Assembly: GCA_023434145.1 (NCBI GenBank)
Contig: JAEYTI010000168.1
Coordinates: forward strand, 20,833-84,832
DNA length: 64,000 bases
Source: Chloroflexota bacterium
GTDB taxonomy: Bacteria > Chloroflexota > Anaerolineae > Anaerolineales > Anaerolineaceae
Reading direction: 5' to 3'
Shown here: positions 1 to 10,800 of the stretch, piece by piece
How the letters are laid out: each line of letters begins with the position of its first letter
How positions within the stretch are numbered: position 1 is the first letter of the stretch
Position numbers and translations under genes: made by a program
The notes under the pieces: generated by a model
What the model saw: the letters and a program-made list of their open reading frames with translations, nothing else
Databases searched by the model: none
What the model was told of the DNA's origin: nothing

Positions 1-3000
1 GCTCGCGTAGCTCGCCCGCCGACTGATCGCCACGGAAGGTAGCGATTAATTCCAACGCCTGCAAATCCGGCTGCACCCGGCTGTTGGGTACGGAGCAAAC
101 GAGCAGCGTACCGCGGCTGGCAAGCAGGGCTTCCTCCAACTTCTCCACCGTCAAGCGGTCGCTTTGCCAATCTAGGCGGGTGAGCGGGGCGGCGGGCGCA
201 TCTGTCGCTTCGACGTGGAGATACACGTCATAGCGGAATTTGGTAAGCTCGTTGAGGGCCTGCCCGCGCTTGACATGCGTTTCTACGCGGCTGATGCGCG
301 GCAGGTGACGGCGCAGCGCGCTGAAGAAAGCCGGGGCGACGGTCAGTTCCTCTTCCTCGCTCACACGCTGGCGCACGATTTCGTTCAGTTCTGTCACCGG
401 AAGAGTCGGAGGAGCCTTATGCAGTTGAATGGAGGCATGATACGCTTCCAAGAGCGGCAGGCTGCGCACATCACCGATGAATACGCACCCCCCTGGGCGC
501 ACGGCTTCTACCGCTTTCTCCAGCACATCCACCAGATATTCTGCGGTGGGGAAGTACTGCGCGACGGAGTTGATCACCACCAGGTCGAATGACCGGGCAG
601 GGATGCCGGTAAAATCGTCGGCGCGCTGGGCGGTGAGCTTCACTTGTGGCAGGTACAGATGCGTCTCCGCGATGGTGCGGCGGATGTACGCCAGGGCCGA
701 TTCGGAGAAATCGCAGCCCCAGTACAGATCGGTATGCGGAGCCGCGCGGAAGAGCAGCAGCCCAGTGCCGCAGCCCAGTTCCAGCACGCGCTTCGGGCGA
801 ACTGCTAGCATGCGCGCCACCGTGTTCTCAACCCATTCGCGCATTTCCGGCTCGGGGATGGGCAGGCCGGTATAGCTGCTGTTCCACCCGGCCACGTTGA
901 AGGTGGGGTCGGCGCTGTGGGTAAAGCGGCTGTAGCTGTCTTCAAATAAGCCCTGCCACTGGGTGACCTGCTCGCCCTCCAGGTTCAGCTCGGGCAGCTC
1001 GGTTTCCAGGTTACGCAGTTCCTCTTTGTTGAGCACCAGATACGCCGCGAGCTGCTGATCGACCTGGCTCGCGCCATCCGCAAGGTAAGGTGAAACAACA
1101 GCCTCGCGTACTACAGGCAGGCGGCGCAGCACGGTCTCGATCTCGCCCAGCTCGATGCGGAACCCGCGCAGTTTCATCTGCTGGTCCGCGCGGCCAAGAA
1201 AATCGATCACCAGCGTGCCATCGGTCTTATAGCGGAAGCGGGCCAGGTCGCCGGTGCGGTACATGCGCGCTCCGGGAGCGAAAGGGTTGGGCAAGAAGCG
1301 CTCGGCGGTCAGCTCGGGGCGCTGCCAGTAGCCGCGCGCCAGGCCTGCCCCGCTGATGTACAGCTCGCCGGTCACGCCAACCAGAACCGGCTGCAGGCTG
1401 GCATCCAGCACGTATACTTGCACGTTGTCGATCGGAGCGCCAATGGATGCCTTTTCGCCGGGGCGCACGTTGCTGTCCAGGGTGGCGCAGACGGTCGCCT
1501 CGGTTGGCCCGTAAGCGTTGATCAGGCGGCGTACCGCGCGGCCGGGGGCCGGAGACCAGCGCTCCACTACTTCCGCCGGGCAGTCTTCACCGGCTGTGAT
1601 GACCGTTTCCAGGTCGGGCAGGGCAATCTCTGGCATAGCGGCCCACACTGAGGGCGTGCAGGTCATGGTGGTCACTTTGTGGCGGCGCAGCAGATCGGCC
1701 ATTTCCTGGCTGGGGATGCGCAACCCGGGAGTAGGCAGTACCAGCGCCGCGCCAGATAGCAGGGTGACAAAAATTTCCGAGACGGATGCGTCAAAGCTGG
1801 CCGAAGCAAACTGGAAGACACGGCTGTGCGGCTGAACAGCAAACGCCTTGCGCTGCGCATGTACCAGATTGCACGCGCCGCGATGTTCCAGCAAAGTACC
1901 CTTGGGCTGGCCGGTTGACCCGGATGTATAGATCATGTAGGCCAGGCTGCTCGCGCCTGCCAGCGGCGCAGGGTTTGTTTCGGCCTGGGCGGCGATGGTA
2001 GGCCAATCCGCATCGATGCAAATCAGGCGGGCATCGGATTGCAAGCGCTCCGAAAGCGCCTGCTGGCTGATCAGCACGCGCACCTGGCTGTCGGTGAGCA
2101 TGAAGGCCAGCCGGTCCGCGGGCGCTTCGGGGTCAAGCGGCAGATACGCGCCGCCCGCCTTCAGGATGCCCAGCATCGCCACGACCATATCCACCGAGCG
2201 TTCGAGGCACACCCCTACCAGGGCTTCTGGCCCCACGCCCAGCCCGTGCAGATAATGCGCGAGCTGGTTAGAGCGGCGGTTGAGCATCCCATAGGTTACC
2301 TGCTGCTCACCCCAAATCAGCGCCAGGGCTTCGGGAGTATGCGCGGCCTGCGCCTCAAACCACTGATGGAGCGTTGTATCAGAAGGATAAGGCGACTGGG
2401 TATTGTTGAAATCGACCAGCAGCGCCTGACGCTCCTGCGGTGAGAGCAGCGAATAGTGGGTGATCTGCTCGTTGGGGTCGGCCAGGATGGCTTCCAGCAA
2501 GGTCTGGAAATGCGCCAGCATCCGGCGGATAGTTTCTGGCTTGAACAGATCGCTGTTGTATTCGACAACAAACTTTTTCTCTCGACCGTCCAGCAGGTAG
2601 AGGGTTAGATCGAATTTGGACGTGCGCCCGGCTACAGGGTTGGAATACAGGGTAACAAACGGGGTCTCATCGCCGGGGAACAGGTCGGGGAAGTTCTGGT
2701 AGACAAAGGAAACCTGAAACACCGGCGCGTGGCTGAGCTTGCGCTCCGGCTGGAGCTCTTCTACCAGCTTTTCAAAGGGCAAATCCTGGTGATGGAAGAC
2801 GTCAATGGCCACCTTGCGCACCCGTTCCAGCACTTGCAGGAAGGTAGGATTACCCGATAGATCGCTGTGCACTGGCAGCGCATTGACGAAAAAGCCAATC
2901 AGGTCTTCGATCTCGCGATAGTTGCGGTTGGCGATCCCGGAGCCAATGACGATGTTCTCCTGGTGGGTGTACCGGTAGAGCAGTACGTTGAAGGCCGCCA

Positions 3001-4468
3001 TGATCGTCATAAACAGGGTGGTGTTATGCCGGTCACTCAGCGCCTTAAGGCCCTCCGTAAGCGCGGCTGGCAGAGCCGCCTCTTCATACGCTCCCTGGAA
3101 AGTTTGAATCTCCGGGCGGGGGTAATCGGTGGGCAGCGAGAGCAGTTCGGGTGCGCCATCTAACTGCTTCTTCCAGTAGCGCAGGTGCTCGTCCAGGCGC
3201 TCGCCTTGCAACATCTGGCGCTGCCAATACGCGAAATCGGCATATTGGATGGTCAGCTCGGGCAGGGGCGAAGGCTGGCGGTCGGCGAAGGCACGGTTCA
3301 GCGTGACGAACTCGCGCATCAGCACGCCGGTGGACCAGCCATCAAAGATGATGTGATGGAAATTGATGAGCAGCACGTGGCGATCCGTACCCAGGCGGAA
3401 CAGCCGCGCGCGCAGCAGCGGCCCTGCTGCCAGATCAAAGGGCTCAGCCGCATCCTGGTTGACCACCTGGGCTATGGATGCGTCTTGCGCTTCGCCGGGC
3501 ACGTCGCTCAGGTCGATGAACTCCAGCGGAACGGGGGCCGGCGGTTGGATCTGCTGATAGGGTTCGCCGCCTTCAACGGGGAAGGTGGTGCGCAGCACTT
3601 CGTGGCGGCGCACAATTTCATTTAGGGTCTCTTGCAGCGCGAGTATGTCCAGGGCGTTGTTGAGCTGCCACAGCGTTGGTACGTTGTAGAAGGGGCTGTC
3701 GGGCACCAACTGGGCCAGGAACCACAAGCGCTGCTGAGCAAAGGAAAGCGGCAGGCGTTCTTTTTGAGAACGTGGGGCACAGGGGATTTTCTGCTCATCC
3801 GCGGCAGGTTGTAAAGCCTTCTTTTTGGAAAGCTGCAAGGCCAGACGCGCGCGCTGCTCGGGGGTGAGCTTTTCTGCCAGGGCGCTCTTGACCTTCTCCG
3901 GCGATAGACGCGACAAGAAGGCGATAAATTCTTGCGTGGCGGTCAACGGGTCACAGCCGGAGGGCAGCGCAAAAAACCGGCCATCTGCATCCGATGCAAA
4001 ATCGGCAGCGCTTGCTGCGCCATCGAACGCCAGCACGCCGGCAGCGTTTTGTAGCAGTTCTGGCGCAGCAGAAACCGCCTGGGCACCGGCAAACCCGGCA
4101 ATGATGCGCCCCTGGCGAGCCTGCGCAGCAGTGTGGATCAACGCGGCATCCTCGACCGGAATGATCCAACTGGGTTTGAAGCGAACTATCTGCTGGGCCA
4201 CATAACTTATCAGGTCTGGGGCAACCAGCGCATGAACCTCCACGCCTTCCGCCTGGAAACAGATTACATCACCGGTGAACGAAGTCACTGCCAGTCCGCG
4301 CTCGCGTAAATCGTGTAAGAATTGGGCCGCCGTGCTCGTGCTGCCGATTGGGGCAACCAGCATGCAGTTGTGCCCATGGCTCGCCAGCCCTTCTAACAGG
4401 GTGCGCGCGGCTTGCGCCGCCCCACCGGGCGCGAAACAATCAAAAGGATAGGTCAGCAAAATCTTCAT
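1..4468 (-). CDS. NRPS-5: GT-like N-terminus, C, A, N-methyltransferase (3' end cut by window edge)
   Basis: Open reading frame that runs off the left edge (about 1489 codons visible). It starts at ATG 4468, 14 bp after the stop of NRPS-4, with AGAGG upstream. Residues 1 to about 165 resemble the first Rossmann domain of a GT-B (GT4-type) glycosyltransferase (MKILLTYPFDCFAPGGAAQAA); no second sugar-nucleotide domain follows. A linker (LTPEQRARLALQL) leads into a condensation domain (LSFAQQRLWFL near 236, HHIIFDG near 370). The adenylation domain has LAYMIYTSGSTGQPKG, FDASVSEIF, INAYGPTE, YRTGDLAR and RGFRIELGEIE. My reading of the nine specificity positions is DASTIAAVC, close to Tyr/Phe signatures. 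After motif A8 a class I methyltransferase is inserted (VLELGCGTG near 1225), the usual position of N-methyltransferases. The likely product unit is an N-methyl aromatic residue. The thiolation domain and any release domain lie outside the window. NRPS identity is certain; the GT-like assignment is by fold pattern only. Confidence 0.93.
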   Translation of the reverse strand, partial: MKILLTYPFDCFAPGGAAQAARTLLEGLASHGHNCMLVAPIGSTSTAAQFLHDLRERGLAVTSFTGDVICFQAEGVEVHALVAPDLISYVAQQIVRFKPSWIIPVEDAALIHTAAQARQGRIIAGFAGAQAVSAAPELLQNAAGVLAFDGAASAADFASDADGRFFALPSGCDPLTATQEFIAFLSRLSPEKVKSALAEKLTPEQRARLALQLSKKKALQPAADEQKIPCAPRSQKERLPLSFAQQRLWFLAQLVPDSPFYNVPTLWQLNNALDILALQETLNEIVRRHEVLRTTFPVEGGEPYQQIQPPAPVPLEFIDLSDVPGEAQDASIAQVVNQDAAEPFDLAAGPLLRARLFRLGTDRHVLLINFHHIIFDGWSTGVLMREFVTLNRAFADRQPSPLPELTIQYADFAYWQRQMLQGERLDEHLRYWKKQLDGAPELLSLPTDYPRPEIQTFQGAYEEAALPAALTEGLKALSDRHNTTLFMTIMAAFNVLLYRYTHQENIVIGSGIANRNYREIEDLIGFFVNALPVHSDLSGNPTFLQVLERVRKVAIDVFHHQDLPFEKLVEELQPERKLSHAPVFQVSFVYQNFPDLFPGDETPFVTLYSNPVAGRTSKFDLTLYLLDGREKKFVVEYNSDLFKPETIRRMLAHFQTLLEAILADPNEQITHYSLLSPQERQALLVDFNNTQSPYPSDTTLHQWFEAQAAHTPEALALIWGEQQVTYGMLNRRSNQLAHYLHGLGVGPEALVGVCLERSVDMVVAMLGILKAGGAYLPLDPEAPADRLAFMLTDSQVRVLISQQALSERLQSDARLICIDADWPTIAAQAETNPAPLAGASSLAYMIYTSGSTGQPKGTLLEHRGACNLVHAQRKAFAVQPHSRVFQFASASFDASVSEIFVTLLSGAALVLPTPGLRIPSQEMADLLRRHKVTTMTCTPSVWAAMPEIALPDLETVITAGEDCPAEVVERWSPAPGRAVRRLINAYGPTEATVCATLDSNVRPGEKASIGAPIDNVQVYVLDASLQPVLVGVTGELYISGAGLARGYWQRPELTAERFLPNPFAPGARMYRTGDLARFRYKTDGTLVIDFLGRADQQMKLRGFRIELGEIETVLRRLPVVREAVVSPYLADGASQVDQQLAAYLVLNKEELRNLETELPELNLEGEQVTQWQGLFEDSYSRFTHSADPTFNVAGWNSSYTGLPIPEPEMREWVENTVARMLAVRPKRVLELGCGTGLLLFRAAPHTDLYWGCDFSESALAYIRRTIAETHLYLPQVKLTAQRADDFTGIPARSFDLVVINSVAQYFPTAEYLVDVLEKAVEAVRPGGCVFIGDVRSLPLLEAYHASIQLHKAPPTLPVTELNEIVRQRVSEEEELTVAPAFFSALRRHLPRISRVETHVKRGQALNELTKFRYDVYLHVEATDAPAAPLTRLDWQSDRLTVEKLEEALLASRGTLLVCSVPNSRVQPDLQALELIATFRGDQSAGELRE

Positions 4469-4482
4469 CGTCGATGCAACCT

Positions 4483-7400
4483 CTATGGGGTATCCATTTC
4501 GTCCATGGCTGCTGCCAGGGTTTCTTCATCAGCCCCGGCGATCAGGCAGTCCATCACTGCGTTCGCAAGGCCTTCGACGGTCGGTGATTCGAACAACACG
4601 GCCAGGGGGAAATCGGCCTGGAAGGCAGCGCGGATACGCGAGAATAACTGCGTGGCCAGCAGCGAATGGCCGCCCAACTCGAAGAAATTGTGCGTCACGC
4701 CAATTGGGTGAACATCGAGCAGCTCCTCCCAAATTTCTACCAACTGCTCTTCCAGCTCGTTGCGCGGGGCAACATAGCTCTCCGCCAGGTTCAACCGCTC
4801 CGCTCCGGGAACCGGTAAGGCGCGGCGATCGATTTTGCCGCCGATGGTGACGGGCATGGCATCCAACCGGATAAAGATGGACGGGACCATGTAATCGGGC
4901 AGCTGCGCGCCAATGTAGCGGCGCAGTTCGGCGGTAACTGCGGCCTCATCGAAAACAACCGGCTCCTGTTCATCAGGGCGCACCACCACGTAGGCCACCA
5001 GCCGCTTCTCGCCGGTCTGACCATCTAACGCAGCTACCGCGGCCTGGGCAATCAACGGGTGTTGGTTGAGCAGCGCTTCGATCTCGCCCAATTCGATCCG
5101 GAAGCCGCGGATTTTCACCTGCTGATCGATGCGCCCCAAGAACTCCACTACCCCACCGGGCAGGAATCGCGCCAGGTCGCCGGTGCGATACAACCGCCCA
5201 CCGGGATGGCTGCTGAATGGATCGGGGATAAACTTTTCTGCGGTAAGGGCCGGGCGGTTAAGATAGCCGCGAGCCAGGCCAAAGCCGCCAATGTGCAGCT
5301 CGCCGGGCACACCGATAGGGGCCGGGTTGCCGCGCGGATCGAGCACGTAAAGGGTGCGGTTGGGGTAAGGCCGGCCAATGGGCACGCTCTGCGCCAGCGA
5401 TTCCCCATCGGGGACAAATCCGACGTCAAACGTAGTGACGGTGACGGTTGCCTCGGTAGGCCCATACGCGTTGATGAAGCGCGCCCGCTTGCTGACTTCC
5501 GTTTTGCGCCACAGGCGGTAGGTTTCGGGCAGCAGCACGTCGCCGCCAACAATCATGATGCGCACTTTAAGCCGGGCAGCCTTCTCCGGCGACTCGCGCC
5601 ACAGGCGCACCAACTGGTGGGCATAAGCGGGTGGCAGGTTGACAATCGTCAGGCCGTGCCTGACGATCCGCTCGTGCAGGTCTTCGGCAGTCCACAGCCC
5701 ATGTTCAAGCATCAGCAGAGTGATCCCACCGGCCATCGGCGGAAGCACTTGCTCGATCGATCCGTCAAACGCCGGGTTAGCGAACTGGAGCATGCGCTCG
5801 CCGGGGATATACTGGTAATTGTCGATGACGTTGTGGCAATGTTGTGCCAGCGATCCGTAAGTGATCAGCGTGCCTTTGGGCCGCCCGGTCGAACCGGAGG
5901 TGTAGATCATATAGGCGGCGGCGTCTGCCGGTGTGTTGTTGGGCGGGTTATCCGCCGGTTCGCGCTCCAGCCGGTCGGTGATGCGATCGAGCAGCACGAC
6001 CTCAAAACCAGCCTGCTCGCTGCCTGCCGCGGGGTTATTCGCGGAAGCGAGATCAAGCGCGGCGGCGATGCGTTCGTGAGTCAGCAGGATGCCCGTCTGG
6101 CTGTCATCGAGCAGCGCCCGAATGCGCGGGCCGGGGTTCTGCGTATCCAGCGGGAAGTACAAGCCGCCGGTCTTGAGCACCGCCAGCATGGTCACCACCA
6201 GTTCCATCGAGCGCTCGATGCACACGCCCACCGGCACTTCCGGGCCTACGCCCAGGCCGCGCAAATAGTGGGCTAACTGGTTGACGCGGCGGTTTAACTC
6301 CGCGTAGGTCATCTGCCGGTCGGCTTCAATCAGGGCGATGTGGTCGGGTTTCGCGGCTGCCTGACGTTCAAACATCTCCACCAGTGATACGCCTTCCACG
6401 TAGGTAGAAACCGTCTGGTTGAAATCCACCAAAAGCTGCTGCCGCTCGGATTCATCCAGCAGGGGCAGATCGCCTACATGCGCGTTGGGGTTGGCCGCCA
6501 TTCCGGCCAGCGTATTGAGCAGGTGCCCGGCCAGCCGCCGAATGGCATCTTCTGGGTAGCGGGTAGGGTCGTGCGGCAGCGTCAGGTGCAATTGCCCGGC
6601 AATCACCGCCGCCGAAATGGTGAGCGGATAGTTGGTGCGCTCCACATTGCGCATTCCTATCAGGCGCAGGCTGCCGCCCATCGGCTGGGTGGCGTCGCCG
6701 GTGTAGAAGTTCTCCAGAACCACCAGCGTATCGAACATGGCCAGGCCGCGCGGTACGTCGCTCCACTGCTGAATTTTGACCAGCGGGCTGTACTCGTACT
6801 GCTGCATCTCGGCCTGTCGTTCTTGTAGTTCTTGCAGCCAGGGGATCACCGGCAATTCGTTGTTGACCGGAATGCGCACCGGCAGCGTGTTGATGAACAG
6901 GCCCACCATATTCTCAGCGCCGCGCAGGCTGGCAGGCCGGCCCGAATACGTAGAGCCAAACACCACGTCATCGCAGCCAGTGTAACGGCTGAGCAGCACT
7001 GCCATCGCACCATGTAAAATGACATTGAGCGTCAGGCGATGCTGGCGGGCCAGCGCTTGCAGCGCGCCGGTGGTTTCAAGATCCAGCGCAGCCGTCACCA
7101 CGTGAGGGACGGGCGCTTCGATCCGTTTGGCGCTGTCTGGCTCGTGCTCATCCAGGGCATGGCCCCGCTCGACCGGCAGGCGAGTGGGCTCGCGGAAACC
7201 TTCCAGGCGCTTGCGCCAAAAGGCTTCCGCCTGAGCAAGATCCTGCTGTTCGAGCCAGGAAATATAATCACGGAAGGGGCGCGGCTGGGGCAGATCAACG
7301 TTGCCGCCGTGAACGCCGGTTTCGTAGATGGTCAGCACTTCTTTGAGCAGCAGTGGCATCGACCATCCATCCAGCAGGATGTGATGGCTGCTCCACAGCA

Positions 7401-7812
7401 GCCAGTGGCGTTCATCGCTCAGATGCAGCAGCGTAAAGCGCATGAGGGGCGCGCGCGCGAGGTCGAAGCCATTGGCGCGGTCGGCGGCGAGTAGATCGTC
7501 CAGGCGGGTGTTCTGCTCGGCTGTCGGGATGCTCCGCCAATCCTGGCAGTTCCACGGCAGCGTGACCTTCTGGCGCACCAATTGCAGCGGTTCATCCAGT
7601 TCTTCCCACAAAAAGGCGGTGCGCAGAATGGAATGCCGCTCAACGACACGCTGCCAGGCTCCCTGAAATGCCTCCACATCCATCTGCCCTTCCAGAGTCA
7701 GCACGACCTGCGTGAAGTACATTCCTGCATCGGGCGAAAAGAGCGTGTGAAAGAGCATGCCCTGCTGCAGCGGAGAAAGTGGATAGACGTCTTCAACGTT
7801 CTTCAACTTCAT
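4483..7812 (-). CDS. NRPS-4: single C-A-T module
   Basis: 1109 residues. The condensation domain starts directly at the N-terminus (YPLSPLQQGMLFHTL; catalytic HHILLDG near 140). Adenylation follows (AAYMIYTSGSTGRPKG, FDGSIEQVL, INAYGPTE, YRTGDLAR, RGFRIELGEIE) and a thiolation domain ends the protein (FFELGGHSLLATQL near 1043). The start codon overlaps the stop of NRPS-3 as ATGA, so the two are probably translationally coupled. The upstream protein ends in an epimerase domain, so this C domain should accept a D-configured donor (inference from module order). The specificity positions read DGENIGAVT, which I cannot assign to an amino acid. No tailoring domain is seen. Confidence 0.95.
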   Translation of the reverse strand: MKLKNVEDVYPLSPLQQGMLFHTLFSPDAGMYFTQVVLTLEGQMDVEAFQGAWQRVVERHSILRTAFLWEELDEPLQLVRQKVTLPWNCQDWRSIPTAEQNTRLDDLLAADRANGFDLARAPLMRFTLLHLSDERHWLLWSSHHILLDGWSMPLLLKEVLTIYETGVHGGNVDLPQPRPFRDYISWLEQQDLAQAEAFWRKRLEGFREPTRLPVERGHALDEHEPDSAKRIEAPVPHVVTAALDLETTGALQALARQHRLTLNVILHGAMAVLLSRYTGCDDVVFGSTYSGRPASLRGAENMVGLFINTLPVRIPVNNELPVIPWLQELQERQAEMQQYEYSPLVKIQQWSDVPRGLAMFDTLVVLENFYTGDATQPMGGSLRLIGMRNVERTNYPLTISAAVIAGQLHLTLPHDPTRYPEDAIRRLAGHLLNTLAGMAANPNAHVGDLPLLDESERQQLLVDFNQTVSTYVEGVSLVEMFERQAAAKPDHIALIEADRQMTYAELNRRVNQLAHYLRGLGVGPEVPVGVCIERSMELVVTMLAVLKTGGLYFPLDTQNPGPRIRALLDDSQTGILLTHERIAAALDLASANNPAAGSEQAGFEVVLLDRITDRLEREPADNPPNNTPADAAAYMIYTSGSTGRPKGTLITYGSLAQHCHNVIDNYQYIPGERMLQFANPAFDGSIEQVLPPMAGGITLLMLEHGLWTAEDLHERIVRHGLTIVNLPPAYAHQLVRLWRESPEKAARLKVRIMIVGGDVLLPETYRLWRKTEVSKRARFINAYGPTEATVTVTTFDVGFVPDGESLAQSVPIGRPYPNRTLYVLDPRGNPAPIGVPGELHIGGFGLARGYLNRPALTAEKFIPDPFSSHPGGRLYRTGDLARFLPGGVVEFLGRIDQQVKIRGFRIELGEIEALLNQHPLIAQAAVAALDGQTGEKRLVAYVVVRPDEQEPVVFDEAAVTAELRRYIGAQLPDYMVPSIFIRLDAMPVTIGGKIDRRALPVPGAERLNLAESYVAPRNELEEQLVEIWEELLDVHPIGVTHNFFELGGHSLLATQLFSRIRAAFQADFPLAVLFESPTVEGLANAVMDCLIAGADEETLAAAMDEMDTP

Positions 7813-10800
7813 GCTTCATCATCCTGTTCATCGATCTGCTCGAGGATTTGCGAGAGTTTGCCCAGTTTTTTCGCGCCCAGGCGGGCCATAAAGGCGGGTT
7901 TTGGGTCGATGGCCTGGGCGGAGGCCTGTTTCTCGCCACAGCCGGTTCCGGCGATCAGCGTGCGCAGCACGGCCAGGTACGCTTCGGCCAGGGATTGCAC
8001 TTCTTCACAGCCGTAGGGAGTTGCCGGGTTGAAAATCCAGGTGATCTGCAAGCAGCCGCCAGAAATCTGGCTGTTGATGTCGAAAAGATGCGCGCGCCGG
8101 TTCACCGGGGCGATCATCGGGTTGGGCAGGCGAGCGGAGAACCGGAACAGGGCATCATCTGACGTACCCTGATCCACCCGGCCCAGGTAATTGAAGCTGA
8201 TCCGTGCGGGTGGTTGGCTGCCCAGCCGGGCGCGGTTAGAAGCATCGGAGTGCAAGTAGCGCAGCACGCCGTAACCGATGCCGTGGTTGGGCAGGCAGTT
8301 CAACTGTTCTTTGATCTGCGCCAGCGTGCGTTCGCCATCTTCTGCGGCGGCTATGCGCAACGGATAGATAGCGGTGAACCAACCCACCGTTCGTGAGAGA
8401 TCGATATCATCAAACAGCGGCTCGCGCCCGTGGCTTTCCAGGTCAATCAGCAGTTCCCGCTCCCCCATCTGGCGAGAGAAGGCCAGCGCCAGCGCCGCCA
8501 GCAGAACTTCTGTTACCTGCGCGGAGCCCACTTGCGGCAGGCGCAGAAGCTCGTTGGTTTCCGCCTCACTCAGGGACAGCGTGATCGTTTGGGCGTCGCC
8601 GTAGAATACCCGCGGGCAGTCATCGGAGGCGGCACGTGCCGGTGGCTGCTCCTGCCAGAACGCCAGCTCGCGGCGAAGCGCCTCAGAGTGAGCATAGCCC
8701 TCCAGCCGCTCCGCCCACTGCCGGATGGAAGTGGTCTTGCGGGGACGCTGCACCTGGCCGGCCTGGGCAAGCTGCGCGTAGAAGGCGTGCAGGTCTTCTA
8801 ACAGAATGCGCCACGAAACCCCATCGACCACCAGATGGTGAATGGCGATCAGCAGGCAGTCGGGGCGGCGCGGGCTGAAGTGTAGATAAGCGGCCCGCAA
8901 AAGCGGCCCCTCGGTAAGATCCAACCCGGCATTTACCCAAACGGCGGCGGCTTCGAAGGCCTGCTGCTGCCCGGCGTCGTCCAGACCAGAAGCGTCCACT
9001 TCGCTCCATGCCAGAGGCTGCCCAGGCGGCAGGCAAGCGGCTTGCCAGTCGCCATGCACATTTTGGAATCGCATTCGCAGCGCATCATGCTGATCGAGCA
9101 GCGCTTGCAGCGCCTGCTGGAGCAGCCGGGTATCCAGCGGACGGGGCACATCCAGCGCTACCGCCTGGTTGAAGTGCTGGGGCGCGGTCAGTTCCTGCTC
9201 GAAGAACCAGCGCTGAATGGGCAGCAGCGGCAGCAGACCTGTGGAGTCGGTATCGGCTTCGGCTGCCTGTCCCGCTCCCTCGCTGGCGATCGCCGCCGCA
9301 AGCTCGCGGACAGTCTGGTGCAGGAACAGGTGACGCGAATTAATCGACCACCCAGCCTCGTTGACTCGCGACACAATTTGAATGCCGAGGATCGAGTCGC
9401 CACCCAGAATGAAGAAATTGTCATCAACACCCACGCGCTCCAGGCCCAGTACCTCGCTCCAGATCTGCGCCAGTTGTGCTTCAAGTTCGGTCGCGGGCGC
9501 GGAGAAGTTATCTGAACGCACCGGCTCGCGTTGGGGCGCGGGCAGGCGTTTGCGGTCTACCTTGCCGGTGGGTGAAAGCGGCAGTTGCTCCATAAAGACA
9601 AAGGCCACCGGAACCATGTAGACCGGAAGACGCTGCTTGCAGTGGGCGCGCAGATCATCGGCGGTCGGTTGCTGTCCTGGGTTGGCGATGATGTAGGCTA
9701 CCAACAGCTTCTCACCAGGTTGGTCTTCACGCACCACGACAAACACACTGCGCACCGCTGGGTGCCGCCCAAGCACCATTTCAATCTCGCCTAGTTCAAT
9801 GCGGAAACCGTGGATCTTGACCTGGTGATCGCGCCGCCCGATGAATTCAATCACCAGCTTGCCGCTCTTTCCATTCTCGGGCACAACCCGCACGATGTCA
9901 CCGGTCGCATACAAGCGAGAGCCGGATTTGCCGGTATATGGATTGGGAATAAACTTCTCGGCCGTCTGTTCAGGCTTGTTGAGATATCCCCACGCCAGCC
10001 CATCTCCGCCCACGTACAGTTCACCGGGCACGCCAAGCGGAACCGGCTGCAAGCGTTCATCCAGTACGTAGCACTGGTCGTTGGCGAGTGGCGCACCGAT
10101 CGGGACGGTCTGCGCATCCTCTTCAACCGCCTCGACCAGGTAGGTCGAAGAAAAGGTGGTATTTTCGGTGGGGCCATACACGTGGAGCAGATTTTGGGGC
10201 GCGCCGTGCATCAGCACGTCACGCACCAGGCGCGGGGTCACTGCCTCGCCGCCAAACAAAACGTACTTCATCGTTCCAAAAATGGAGGGGATGGTTTTTA
10301 CCAGTTCATTGAACAGCGCCGTGGTCAAGAGGATGGTGGTGGCACGTTGTTCTTTCAAAAATGCTGCCAAGGCGTGCGGCGAAAGCAGCAAATCCTTGCT
10401 AACACATAGCAGGCAGCCGCCGTTGAGCAGAGCGCCCCAAATCTCAAAGGTGGAAGCGTCAAACGAGACGTTCGAGCCGTGCACGACCCGGTCATCTGGC
10501 CCCAGGGAAACGTAATTGGTGTTGCGCACCAGGCGGATCACCGCCCGGTGAGGAATGCAAATGCCCTTGGGCTGCCCGGTGGAGCCTGACGTAAACATCA
10601 CGTAGGCCAGATCGTCAGCACTCGGGCGATATGCGGGGGCAACAGCATCTCCCGCCTCAAATTCCGCTGCCCAGCCGCCATCCATGCACACCATCTTCCC
10701 AGAAAAGACCGGCAGGTGATCGACTAGGCTGGAATGGGTTAGCAGCACCATCGCACGGGTATCGGCCAGCATAATTGCCAGCCGTTCGGTTGGGAAAGCC

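Noticed and set aside
5059..6276. Long plus-strand open frame of 405 codons inside NRPS-4
   Set aside because: It is the antisense shadow of a GC-rich NRPS gene, with no ribosome-binding site and no family resemblance; the same holds for the other long plus-strand frames over 1-27 kb.
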